Positions 45,179 through 53,597 of a stretch of DNA of 64,000 nt are shown piece after piece. The translations under genes and the position numbers were made by a program. Under the pieces are notes generated by a model. That model did no database searches and was not told the origin of the DNA. It saw only the letters and a list, made by a program, of their open reading frames with translations. The DNA comes from Stutzerimonas stutzeri TS44 (GTDB lineage Bacteria; Pseudomonadota; Gammaproteobacteria; Pseudomonadales; Pseudomonadaceae): contig AJXE01000020.1 in the NCBI GenBank assembly GCA_000263395.1, forward strand, positions 1 through 64,000. The letters are read 5' to 3'. Numbering within the stretch: the first letter of the stretch is position 1; the number at the start of each line of letters is the position of its first letter.

Positions 45179-47365
45179 ATGTCGGGGAAACAGCCGGTCG
45201 AGGTGCTGCTTCGCCCAGCGGTGGAGCTATATACCGTCGCGGCGTGTGCGGGCGCCGCGTTTCTGTCCCTGGTGGCCCCGTGGTCGCTCGCGCTGAGCCC
45301 CGCCATGGGTGTCGGCAGCGCGTTGGCGTTCGGGGCCTATGGCGCGATCCGCTACCGCGATGCCCGCGTCATCCTGCGCTACCGGCGCAACATCCGCCGC
45401 CTGCCGCGCTACGTGATGACCAGCAAGGACGTGCCGGTCAGCCAGCAACGTCTGTTTGTGGGGCGCGGCTTTTTGTGGGAGCAGAAACACACCCATAGGC
45501 TCATGCAGACATACCGGCCGGAGTTTCGGCGCTACGTCGAGCCGACGCCGGCCTACCGACTGACGCGGCGCCTGGAGGAACGGCTGGAGTTCGCGCGGTT
45601 CCCGCTTTCCCGGCTGCCGAAACTCACCGGCTGGGACGTGCCTTTCAACCCAGTGCGCCCGCTGCCGCCCGTGGGCGGACTGCCTCGGCTGCACGGCATC
45701 GAACCCGAGGAGGTGGACGTCAGCCTGCCGCTCGGCGAGCGCGTCGGGCACTCATTGGTCTTGGGGACAACCCGCGTGGGCAAGACGCGGCTGGCCGAAC
45801 TGTTCGTGACCCAGGACATCCGGCGAAAGAACGCGGCGGGAGAGCACGAGGTCGTGATCGTCATCGACCCCAAAGGGGATGCCGATCTGCTGAAGCGGAT
45901 GTACGTCGAGGCGCAACGCGCGGGCCGCGAGGGCGAGTTCTATGTCTTCCATTTGGGCTGGCCGGACATTTCCGCCCGCTACAACGCCGTGGGGCGCTTT
46001 GGACGTATCAGCGAGGTGGCGACCCGCATTGCAGGGCAACTCTCCGGAGAAGGCAACTCGGCGGCTTTCAGGGAATTTGCCTGGCGCTTCGTCAACATCA
46101 TCGCCCGCGCCTTGGTGGAACTGGGGCAGCGTCCGGACTACATGCTGATCCAGCGGCATGTCATCAACATCGACGCGCTGTTCATCGAGTACGCCCAGCA
46201 CTACTTCGCCAAGACGGAGCCGAAAGCCTGGGAGGTGATCGTCCAGATCGAGGCCAAGCTCAACGAGAAGAACATCCCGCGCAACATGATCGGGCGCGAG
46301 AAGCGCGTGGTGGCGCTGGAGCAGTACCTGTCCCAAGCCCGCAACTACGACCCTGTGCTGGACGGTTTGCGCTCTGCCGTGCGGTACGACAAGACGTATT
46401 TCGACAAGATCGTCGCCAGCCTCTTGCCTCTGCTGGAAAAACTCACGAGCGGCAAGATCGCGCAGCTCCTGGCCCCGAACTATTCCGACCTGGCCGACCC
46501 GCGCCCGATCTTCGATTGGATGCAGGTCATTAGGAAGCGGGCCATCGTCTATGTGGGCCTGGACGCGCTGTCCGATGCCGAGGTCGCCGCAGCGGTCGGC
46601 AACTCGATGTTCAGCGATCTCGTCTCGGTCGCAGGCCATATCTACAAGCACGGGATCGACGATGGCCTGCCGGGCGCTTCGGCCGGCGCGCGCGTGCCGA
46701 TCAACGTCCATGCCGATGAGTTCAACGAGTTGATGGGCGACGAGTTCATTCCGCTGATCAACAAAGGTGGTGGCGCCGGGCTGCAAGTCACCGCGTACAC
46801 GCAGACCCTCTCGGACATTGAGGCCCGCATTGGCAACCGCGCCAAGGCCGGTCAGGTCATCGGCAACTTCAACAACCTGTTCATGCTGCGCGTGCGCGAG
46901 ACCGCGACCGCTGAACTGCTGACCCGGCAACTACCGAAGGTCGAGGTCTATACGACCACCATCGTCAGCGGCGCGACCGACAGCTCGGACATTCGCGGGG
47001 CGACGGATTTCACGTCCAACACTCAGGACCGCATCAGCATGTCCAGCGTGCCGATGATCGAGCCGTCGCACATCGTCGGCTTGCCCAAGGGCCAGTGTTT
47101 TGCATTGTTGCAGGGTGGCCAACTTTGGAAGGTTCGCATGCCGCTGCCGGCACCGGACCCCGATGAGGTCATGCCACAGGATCTGCAACAACTCGCGGGC
47201 TACATGCGCCAGAGCTACAGCGAGGCCACGCAGTGGTGGGAGTTCACCAGCTCCCCGGCGCTGCAGGACGGGGCCTTGCCCGACGACCTTCTGGATGATG
47301 CTGCTGCGGTCGAACCTGGCCTTGTGGCCACCGACGACAGCGCCGGCAACGAGGCCTCGCCATGA
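45179..47365 (+). CDS. traD: conjugative coupling protein TraD (SXT/TOL subfamily)
   Basis: Hexameric inner-membrane ATPase that passes the relaxase-DNA complex to the transfer pore. The 728-residue product has two N-terminal membrane segments (about 18-57), Walker A GTTRVGKT (196-203), Walker B around VIVIDPKGDADLL (about 222-234) and the long all-alpha insertion typical of VirD4/TraD. The final 60 residues are acidic. It overlaps the TIGR03747 gene by 4 nt. Confidence 0.9.
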   Translation: MSGKQPVEVLLRPAVELYTVAACAGAAFLSLVAPWSLALSPAMGVGSALAFGAYGAIRYRDARVILRYRRNIRRLPRYVMTSKDVPVSQQRLFVGRGFLWEQKHTHRLMQTYRPEFRRYVEPTPAYRLTRRLEERLEFARFPLSRLPKLTGWDVPFNPVRPLPPVGGLPRLHGIEPEEVDVSLPLGERVGHSLVLGTTRVGKTRLAELFVTQDIRRKNAAGEHEVVIVIDPKGDADLLKRMYVEAQRAGREGEFYVFHLGWPDISARYNAVGRFGRISEVATRIAGQLSGEGNSAAFREFAWRFVNIIARALVELGQRPDYMLIQRHVINIDALFIEYAQHYFAKTEPKAWEVIVQIEAKLNEKNIPRNMIGREKRVVALEQYLSQARNYDPVLDGLRSAVRYDKTYFDKIVASLLPLLEKLTSGKIAQLLAPNYSDLADPRPIFDWMQVIRKRAIVYVGLDALSDAEVAAAVGNSMFSDLVSVAGHIYKHGIDDGLPGASAGARVPINVHADEFNELMGDEFIPLINKGGGAGLQVTAYTQTLSDIEARIGNRAKAGQVIGNFNNLFMLRVRETATAELLTRQLPKVEVYTTTIVSGATDSSDIRGATDFTSNTQDRISMSSVPMIEPSHIVGLPKGQCFALLQGGQLWKVRMPLPAPDPDEVMPQDLQQLAGYMRQSYSEATQWWEFTSSPALQDGALPDDLLDDAAAVEPGLVATDDSAGNEASP

Positions 47366-48111
47366 AGGATGCCGCCTCGACCGCGCAGCGGGAGCAGAAC
47401 CAGCGCCAAGGCCTGATCGTCGGCACCATCACCTTGCCGTTCCGGCTGCTCGGGGTGCTGATCGGCTCGCTGCTGTTCTCCATCGTCGTGGAATGCGTCG
47501 GCATGCACCTGTTCTGGAAGGACCAGGGCTGGCGTCACTCCCAGCAGATGTTGCAGTACGAGCTGGGGCACCTGTCCAACCACTTCACGCGCAGCGTCGT
47601 CGTGCGGGAGCCAGGGCGCACGGCGCATGAGCTGGTGGACACCGGCTACGAATGGGTATTCGTGCGCTCGGGACTGCTGGAACGCATGAGCCAGACCGCC
47701 GAGCGTGCCCGTGCGCCCAGCCACGGGCAGACGCGCAACTTCCGCTATTACATCAGTCAGGTCTATGTCTGGACCGAGAGCTACCTGATCGCCGCGGCCT
47801 TCACGACGCTGACCTTCCTTGTGCGCCTGCTGGTCCTGGTGCTCACGTTGCCGCTGATCTCCACTGCGGCGTTCGTCGGCCTGATCGACGGCTTGGTGCG
47901 CAGGGACGTGCGCCGGTTCGGCGCGGGCCGCGAATCGGGTTTCATCTACCACCGTGCGAAAGCCAGCCTGATGCCCATAGCCGTTCTGCCCTGGGTCACG
48001 TACCTGGCCTTGCCGATCTCGGTACACCCATTACTGATCCTCTTGCCGAGCGCCGCCTTGCTGGGACTGGCGGTGTCTCTGACTGCGGGGAGCTTCAAGA
48101 AGTACCTGTGA
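47362..48111 (+). CDS. TIGR03747-family ICE membrane protein
   Basis: A 249-residue inner-membrane protein, probably a partner of TraD. It has an N-terminal transmembrane helix (about 25-47), a soluble segment with WRHSQQMLQYELGHLSNHF, then several helices from about residue 145 (AAFTTLTFLVRLLVLVLTLPLI) and a conserved RRDVRRFGAGRESGF loop. It ends the first transfer unit; the next gene is on the opposite strand. Confidence 0.8.
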   Translation: MKDAASTAQREQNQRQGLIVGTITLPFRLLGVLIGSLLFSIVVECVGMHLFWKDQGWRHSQQMLQYELGHLSNHFTRSVVVREPGRTAHELVDTGYEWVFVRSGLLERMSQTAERARAPSHGQTRNFRYYISQVYVWTESYLIAAAFTTLTFLVRLLVLVLTLPLISTAAFVGLIDGLVRRDVRRFGAGRESGFIYHRAKASLMPIAVLPWVTYLALPISVHPLLILLPSAALLGLAVSLTAGSFKKYL

Positions 48112-48147
48112 GTGCTCGCCACCGGCAGCGCAGGAAGTAGTCGATGC

Positions 48148-48441
48148 TCAGACCTTCAACCGTGCGTACACCTGTTCCCAGGCCTTTGCAGCACGAACCT
48201 GTGCCGCCTCCATTTCGGCCCTGATCAGTTCGGTCATCTCGGCGTGGCCGGCCTCGGCTTCCTCCCAGATGAAGTACCTGCGCATCTCGTGCGTCTCGCC
48301 GTCCACGAAGACCATCGTCTCGAACAAGAGGGGATCGCCGCCTAGCGCGTGGTTGTGGTCCAGGCCGAGAAAAACCGTGGAGATACGGACGTCATCTATC
48401 CATGTTTCCGCCACACGCCTGTCGCCTTCCGCCATCCACAT
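48148..48441 (-). CDS. uncharacterised reverse-strand protein inside the transfer region
   Basis: A 97-residue acidic protein of unknown function, with FLGLDHNHALGGDPLLFETMVF and EEAEAGHAEMTELIRAEMEAA. It is the only reverse gene between the transfer units, convergent with the TIGR03747 gene. The start (MWMAEGDRR) has only a weak ribosome site, so the true start is uncertain. Confidence 0.55.
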   Translation of the reverse strand: MWMAEGDRRVAETWIDDVRISTVFLGLDHNHALGGDPLLFETMVFVDGETHEMRRYFIWEEAEAGHAEMTELIRAEMEAAQVRAAKAWEQVYARLKV

Positions 48442-48737
48442 AGACCACTCAACGAGACTGTCTCACGGCACGGAGCGACGGCCATCGAGCTTGTAGTGCA
48501 TGAGGCGTGGAGGACGGGGAATAGCCATGCTGAAAGAGTACCCCAACTCCATTTCTCTCCCCAATCTTCGCCATCGGTCTGCCCGGAGTTCAGCACGGCG
48601 CCGATAGGCACTTTCCGGGCCTCGAATCCGTGTCGAAAGCCCATGAATCCGGTCATCTGCGGATTCCTATTGTTTGCAGCCTAAAGCAGCGCTGATCTCC
48701 ACGATCAAGCCATTGCTGATCACACAGGAATGGCGCG
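48442..48737. other. divergent control region before the RAQPRD unit
   Basis: About 300 bp without a convincing gene. It contains ATTGTTTG (48669-48676), shared with the leaders of two other transfer units, followed by short inverted repeats. Probably the promoter region of the RAQPRD-to-VirB4 operon. Confidence 0.45.
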
Positions 48738-49121
48738 ATGGTGGCTTTAACCTGGCTGCGCGCCGCGCATCGCGGCGTGCCCACTTTTCTCGTGATGGCC
48801 CTCCTGCTGGGCCAGTCCCCGATGGCGTTGGCCGAGTCCCCGGCGCAGCGCCAGGAGTTGGTCGCCGCGCTGCGCCAGCTCGACGCGCTGGAGCGCACCG
48901 TCGCCGACAGCGCCGCGCATGCCTCCATCCAGCCGGGCGAACGCTATCACTTCGATTACCCGCGGCTGATGGCTGATCTAGCGCGTATGCGCGCTGGCAT
49001 CCAGGCCCACCTTACCCCGTCGCGTGCCCAGCCGCGCGACACCTCCGAACTGGCCGGCGGCTACCGCACCGAGCGGGCCGTCGAGGGATCGCTGCCGACG
49101 ACTGTGGAGAACAAGCCATGA
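48738..49121 (+). CDS. RAQPRD-family ICE protein
   Basis: A 127-residue exported protein whose family is named for the motif RAQPRD, found here at about residue 96. A signal peptide ends near residue 33 (PMALAES), and a helical domain follows (RQELVAALRQLDALERTVAD). Its function in transfer is unknown. It opens the second transfer operon and overlaps the next gene by 4 nt. Confidence 0.85.
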   Translation: MVALTWLRAAHRGVPTFLVMALLLGQSPMALAESPAQRQELVAALRQLDALERTVADSAAHASIQPGERYHFDYPRLMADLARMRAGIQAHLTPSRAQPRDTSELAGGYRTERAVEGSLPTTVENKP

Positions 49122-49351
49122 ACGGCGCCCAGGTCTCGGCATTTCAGGCCAACAGCGGCATCGCGCCTTCAGCGGTGGCGACCGTCCTGGTCGGCGTCGT
49201 GTTCGCGGTCCTGCTCGTCTGGGGCGTCTGGGCCATCCGAACGGCCTACGTGGGGTGGTCCGAGAGCCGCCTCAACCAGCGCCAGTTCCTCGGCGTCTGC
49301 ATCCGCTTCGTCGCGATGTACCTCGTCCTGAGTTTCTTCCTCCTCTCTTGA
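49118..49351 (+). CDS. TIGR03758-family ICE membrane protein
   Basis: A 77-residue protein with two transmembrane helices (about 18-38 and 58-77), of the TIGR03758 (PFL_4701) family. It has the layout of small pilin-like or channel proteins of conjugation systems. Overlap with RAQPRD (ATGA) implies translational coupling. Confidence 0.8.
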   Translation: MNGAQVSAFQANSGIAPSAVATVLVGVVFAVLLVWGVWAIRTAYVGWSESRLNQRQFLGVCIRFVAMYLVLSFFLLS

Positions 49352-49361
49352 CCTGAAAGGC

Positions 49362-49727
49362 ATGACCATGCAAAACCGCATCCTCAATTCCCGTCTCGCC
49401 CAGCGCGCCGCCGTGGCCCTGGGCATCGCCGCGCTGCCCGCGCTGTCGTTCGCGCAGGGTTTGCCGCAGTTGGAGAACCCGACCCGTGGCACCGGCAACG
49501 GCATCATGGAGACGATCCGCAACTACGGCTACGACATCATCATGCTCGTGGCATTGCTGGTTGTGGCGTCGATGTTTATTGGCGTCTGCTACCACGCCTA
49601 CGGGACCTACGCGGAAATCCACACTGGCCGCAAAACCTGGGGCCAATTCGGCCTCACGGTCGCCATCGGCGCAGTGCTGCTCGTGATCGGCATCTGGCTG
49701 CTCACCGAAGCCACCGGCATCCTGTAA
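49362..49727 (+). CDS. TIGR03745-family ICE membrane protein (pilin-like)
   Basis: A 121-residue protein with a cleavable signal (to about residue 30, ALSFAQG) and two transmembrane helices separated by YHAYGTYAEIHTGRKTWGQFG. The architecture matches VirB2/TraA-like pilins, so it is a candidate subunit of the conjugative pilus. Recognised as TIGR03745. Confidence 0.8.
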   Translation: MTMQNRILNSRLAQRAAVALGIAALPALSFAQGLPQLENPTRGTGNGIMETIRNYGYDIIMLVALLVVASMFIGVCYHAYGTYAEIHTGRKTWGQFGLTVAIGAVLLVIGIWLLTEATGIL

Positions 49728-49739
49728 GGCGAGGCTGGT

Positions 49740-50150
49740 ATGTCCGAGCAGCAGCACGTCCGTGCTGACGGGACGGTCACGTTCCTTCCGCACCGGCTCA
49801 ACCGCCATCCCGTTGTTGTGCGCGGCCTCACCGCCGACGAGCTGTGGATCTGCTGCGGCCTGTCCGGCGCCGCCGGCCTGCTGGTCGGTGCGCCGCTGTC
49901 CTGGGTGTTCCGCACGATCGCGCTTGCACCCACGTTCGTCGTGCTGGGCGTGGCCTTCGGCGTGTTCATCGGGGGCGGCATCCTGCGTCGCCTCAAGCGT
50001 GGGCGTCCCGACACCTGGCTGTATCGGCAACTCCAGTGGCGCATCGCCACGCGCCACCCGCTGGTGGCAGGCTGGGTGGGCGGCCATGTACTGATCTCAC
50101 GCTCCGGCTTCTGGACCACCCGAAGGTCTGCAGCAAGGGGGTCACGATGA
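49740..50150 (+). CDS. TIGR03750-family conjugal transfer protein (TraL/VirB3-like)
   Basis: A 136-residue inner-membrane protein. Conserved RLNRHPVVVRGLTADEL precedes two membrane helices (about 37-80), and the tail has KRGRPDTWLYRQLQWRIA. Its place between the pilin-like gene and the TIGR03746 gene matches the TraL (VirB3) position of F-type systems. It overlaps the next gene by 4 nt. Confidence 0.8.
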   Translation: MSEQQHVRADGTVTFLPHRLNRHPVVVRGLTADELWICCGLSGAAGLLVGAPLSWVFRTIALAPTFVVLGVAFGVFIGGGILRRLKRGRPDTWLYRQLQWRIATRHPLVAGWVGGHVLISRSGFWTTRRSAARGSR

Positions 50151-50839
50151 GCCGTTTCAAGAACGAGATCACCCATCTGCAGGCGCACATCAAGACGCTC
50201 CGCCTGGGTGCTGGCGCGCTGGTCATCGTCGCCCTGGTCATGGGCAGCGGCTGGTGGAGCGCTCCGCGCGACTTGACCATCCACGTCCCTCCTGATCTGC
50301 GCTCCGGCAGTACCCGCAAGTGGTGGGAAGTGCCGCCCGAATCGGTCTATGCGTTCACGTTCTACGTGTTTCAGACCCTCAACCGCTGGCCGACGAATGG
50401 TGAAGAGGACTACGCACGCAATCTCCACACGCTCTCGCCGTACCTCACGCCGTCGTGCCAGGCCTACCTGCGGGCGGACTACGACTACCGCCGCTCCACG
50501 GGCGAGCTGCGCCAGCGCGTGCGCGGCATCTACGAAATCCCCGGTCGCGGCTATGGCGACGACCCCACGGCGCGCGTGCGCGTGGTGTCCGACCGCGACT
50601 GGGTGGTGACGCTGGACATCACCGCCGACGAGTACTACGGCGCCGAGCAGGTCAAGCGGGCCCTCGTGCGCTACCCCGTGAAGGTCACGCGGGTGGACGT
50701 CGATCCGACGCGCAACCCGTTCGGCCTGGCGCTCGACTGCTACGACGGGACGCCCCAGCGCATCAGTACGCCGGAGCCAACGCGCCCGGCGCCAAGCGGC
50801 CTGTCTCCACAAGCGCCCCAAGGAGGAAGCACCCCATGA
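50147..50839 (+). CDS. TIGR03746-family protein (TraE/VirB5-8-like)
   Basis: A 230-residue bitopic membrane protein (helix about 20-40) with a periplasmic domain: IHVPPDLRSG, YVFQTLNRWPTNGEEDYARN and YYGAEQVKRALVRYPVKVTRVD. It matches the TraE family of pore components. It overlaps the next gene by 4 nt. Confidence 0.8.
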   Translation: MSRFKNEITHLQAHIKTLRLGAGALVIVALVMGSGWWSAPRDLTIHVPPDLRSGSTRKWWEVPPESVYAFTFYVFQTLNRWPTNGEEDYARNLHTLSPYLTPSCQAYLRADYDYRRSTGELRQRVRGIYEIPGRGYGDDPTARVRVVSDRDWVVTLDITADEYYGAEQVKRALVRYPVKVTRVDVDPTRNPFGLALDCYDGTPQRISTPEPTRPAPSGLSPQAPQGGSTP

Positions 50840-51768
50840 AGCACCCTGTATTCAAGCTGCCGGGGCTGTTGGCCGTGGCCGCCGCAGTGGTCATGTCCTC
50901 CGCTGCCCAGGCGGTGGAAATCCTGCGCTGGGAACGCATGCCGCTGGCGGTGCCCTTGAAGGTCGGCCAGGAGCGCGTCGTGTTCATCGACAAGAACGTC
51001 CGCGTCGGCGTGCCCGCTGGCGTCAGCGAACGCCTACGGGTGCAGAGCGCGGGCGGCGCGGTGTACCTGCGCGCCAGCGAGCCGATCGAGCCCACACGGC
51101 TGCAATTGCAGGACGCCGACACGGGCGCGCTGATCCTGCTGGACATTGCGGCCGAGCCGCCCAAGGACGGGGAAGCCGAGCTGGAGCCGGTGCGCATCGT
51201 CGAGGGCAACAGCACCCCGGCACGCTATGGCGATCAGCCCGGCGATGCCGACGATGCCCCGGCACGCGCCCAGGACCCGACAGGCACGCGGGCAACGCGC
51301 CGCGAAACCCCGGTTCCGGTCGTGCTGACGCGCTATGCCGCGCAAAACCTCTACGCACCGCTGCGCACTGTGGAGCCGCTACCGGGCGTCATGCGGGTGA
51401 ACCTGCGCCGCGACTTCGACCTCGGCACGCTGATGCCGACGCTGCCGGTGCGCGCGGTCGCGCTCGCGTCGTGGCGTCTGGAAGACCAGTGGGTCACGGC
51501 CGTGCGCCTGACCAATAGCAGCGGCGGCTGGATCACTCTCGACCCCCGCGTGCTGCAAGGCGACTTCCTCACCGCCACCTTCCAGCACGAAGCACTCGGC
51601 CCGCGCGGAACGCCCGAGGACACGACCGTGCTGTACCTGGTGACGCGCGGGCACGGCCTTGCCCAGTCGCTGCTGCCGGCGATCAACCGCTTCGACCCAG
51701 CCGCGCATTTGCCGCAACCCGAAGCCGAGGCCACCACCGCCAGCAAGGAGTCCCGCCATGCGCAGTAA
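50836..51768 (+). CDS. TIGR03749-family protein (TraK/VirB9-like)
   Basis: A 310-residue exported protein (signal peptide to about residue 26). It has VEILRWERMPLAVPLKVGQERVV and a beta-rich domain typical of TraK secretin-like components (TIGR03749). Likely part of the outer-membrane core complex. The next gene starts inside its last codons. Confidence 0.8.
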   Translation: MKHPVFKLPGLLAVAAAVVMSSAAQAVEILRWERMPLAVPLKVGQERVVFIDKNVRVGVPAGVSERLRVQSAGGAVYLRASEPIEPTRLQLQDADTGALILLDIAAEPPKDGEAELEPVRIVEGNSTPARYGDQPGDADDAPARAQDPTGTRATRRETPVPVVLTRYAAQNLYAPLRTVEPLPGVMRVNLRRDFDLGTLMPTLPVRAVALASWRLEDQWVTAVRLTNSSGGWITLDPRVLQGDFLTATFQHEALGPRGTPEDTTVLYLVTRGHGLAQSLLPAINRFDPAAHLPQPEAEATTASKESRHAQ

Positions 51769-53176
51769 CGGACTCCTGAAGTGGTTGATGATCCCCGTGG
51801 CCCTGCTGGTGCTGTTCGTCGCCATCCGGATGTTTTCGGGTGGAAGCTCGTCCGCGCCTCCCGCCGCGGATGCCGGCGCCAAGCTCACGCCGGAGGAAAT
51901 GAAGGCGCTGGGCATCGAGGGCGATACCCCCCGCGATACCGTAGCGACGCTCGTGGCGCAGGTGAAGCAGTTGCGCACCGAGCTTCAGACGGCCCTGTCC
52001 GACAACAAGTCCCAGCGCGAGGAGAACCAGCGCCTGCGCCAACGCGAGAACTCGATCGACCAGCGCATCAATTCGGCCCTCGAATCCGAGCGCTCCAACC
52101 TGCGCCGCGACCAGCAGCAGGCGGCCAGCGAGCGCCAGCAGACCGAGGGGCTGCTCGCCGACCTACAGCGGCGCTTGGAAAGCATCGGCGGGCGTGGCGG
52201 CGGCCACGCCGATCTACCCGTGGGCCTGGGACTGCGTGACGGCGACGAGGCAGGCATGGAAGGCGGCGTGCGCTGGGTCGAGCCGAACGACGCTAAGCCC
52301 GTTGATGGGCGTAACGGCAGTCGTGCCACGGGTGGCGGCACGAGCTTTCCGACGAGCTTCGGCCCTGCGCAGAGCACGCTGGAAACCACGGCGAAAACCG
52401 TGGCGAACGCGGGCGCCCGCGCCGCAGGCGTCAAGAGCGCCAAGCCGGTCTATACGGTGCCTACCAACTCGACGCTGATGGGGTCGGTGGCTATGACGGC
52501 GCTGATCGGCCGCGTGCCGATTGACGGCACGGTCAACGATCCGTATCCGTTCAAAGTCCTGGTCGGCCCCGACAACCTCACGGCAAACGGCATCGACATT
52601 CCCGATGTGGCCGGCGCCGTGTTTTCCGGCACTGCCTCGGGCGACTGGACACTCTCTTGTGTGCGCGGCCAGGTGCGCAGCATCACCTTTGTGTTCCATG
52701 ACGGAACCATTCGGACGATTCCCGAAGACCGCGACGGCAACCAGCAGAACAATCAGCAGCGCGACGGATTGGGCTGGATCAGCGACCCGTATGGCATTCC
52801 TTGCGTCAGTGGAGAGCGGCGCAGCAACGCCCAGCAATACCTCGGTTCGCAGGCGCTCATCACCGCGGCTGGTGCGGGCGTGGCCTCGCTTATCGACAGC
52901 GACAGCGGCCAGATGTCCTACGTGGGCGCAGACGGTTCCATCGGCAGCGTCGGCATTTCCAGCAACGAAGCCGTAGGTCGCATCCTGGCCGGTGGCGTGC
53001 GGGACATGGCCGATTGGGTGAACAAGTTGTACGGCCAGGCCTTCGCCGCCGTCTATGTCCAACCCGGCGCGAAGGTCGCCGTCCATCTCGAAAAGCCGCT
53101 CGCCATCGATTTCGATCCCGAAGGCCGCAAGGTCGATCACCGCGCAGGAGAAAGCCATGCTCTCGAACTTGAATAA
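51758..53176 (+). CDS. TIGR03752-family protein (TraB/VirB10-like)
   Basis: A 472-residue bitopic protein that would span the envelope. An N-terminal helix (LLKWLMIPVALLVLFVAI, about 6-23) is followed by a long coiled coil (about 65-135), a glycine-rich linker and a C-terminal beta-barrel domain with TVPTNSTLMGSVAMTALIGR, the TraB signature. It ends overlapping the lipoprotein gene by 20 nt. Confidence 0.85.
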   Translation: MRSNGLLKWLMIPVALLVLFVAIRMFSGGSSSAPPAADAGAKLTPEEMKALGIEGDTPRDTVATLVAQVKQLRTELQTALSDNKSQREENQRLRQRENSIDQRINSALESERSNLRRDQQQAASERQQTEGLLADLQRRLESIGGRGGGHADLPVGLGLRDGDEAGMEGGVRWVEPNDAKPVDGRNGSRATGGGTSFPTSFGPAQSTLETTAKTVANAGARAAGVKSAKPVYTVPTNSTLMGSVAMTALIGRVPIDGTVNDPYPFKVLVGPDNLTANGIDIPDVAGAVFSGTASGDWTLSCVRGQVRSITFVFHDGTIRTIPEDRDGNQQNNQQRDGLGWISDPYGIPCVSGERRSNAQQYLGSQALITAAGAGVASLIDSDSGQMSYVGADGSIGSVGISSNEAVGRILAGGVRDMADWVNKLYGQAFAAVYVQPGAKVAVHLEKPLAIDFDPEGRKVDHRAGESHALELE

Positions 53177-53597
53177 GGGCCTGGCGCTGGCTCTTGCCGT
53201 CGCGGTGCTCGGCGGCTGCGCCACCAGTAAGGAAAAGCTGCTGCCGCACGGCGACAGCACGATGATGGACATCTGGCAGACCAACGCCGGCGACGGCGGC
53301 GGTGGCGCCGGCCAAGTGGCGCGCAGGCAATTGCTCGATGCACGCCAGAGCCTGCGCCGGCCGCTGACCGACGCCGACGTGCAGGCCGCGCCCGCCGAGC
53401 AGATGCGCTACACGCGGACCGCGCGCAACGAGGTCTATCGCCAGTTCCAGCGTCTGCCCAATCCCGACCTGGTGATGTACGTGTATCCGCATCTGGCGGG
53501 CACGGACCCCGTGCCGGTTCCGGGCTACACGACGGTCTTCCCCCTCTACCAGCGCGTGCAGTACGCCATGCCGGGCGAGCGCGTGGAGGACTACTGA
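53157..53597 (+). CDS. TIGR03751-family conjugal transfer lipoprotein (TraV-like)
   Basis: A 146-residue lipoprotein with lipobox VLGGC (Cys at about residue 21), expected in the outer membrane core next to the TraB and TraK equivalents. Conserved parts are ARQSLRRPLTDADV, LPNPDLVMYVYPHLAG and PVPGYTTVFPLY. Its stop overlaps the ATPase start by 1 nt. Confidence 0.85.
   Translation: MLSNLNKGLALALAVAVLGGCATSKEKLLPHGDSTMMDIWQTNAGDGGGGAGQVARRQLLDARQSLRRPLTDADVQAAPAEQMRYTRTARNEVYRQFQRLPNPDLVMYVYPHLAGTDPVPVPGYTTVFPLYQRVQYAMPGERVEDY

Noticed and set aside
48396-48656. 86-codon minus-strand frame overlapping the reverse gene
   Set aside because: No ribosome site or family resemblance, and it overlaps the start of the better-supported 97-residue gene in another frame.
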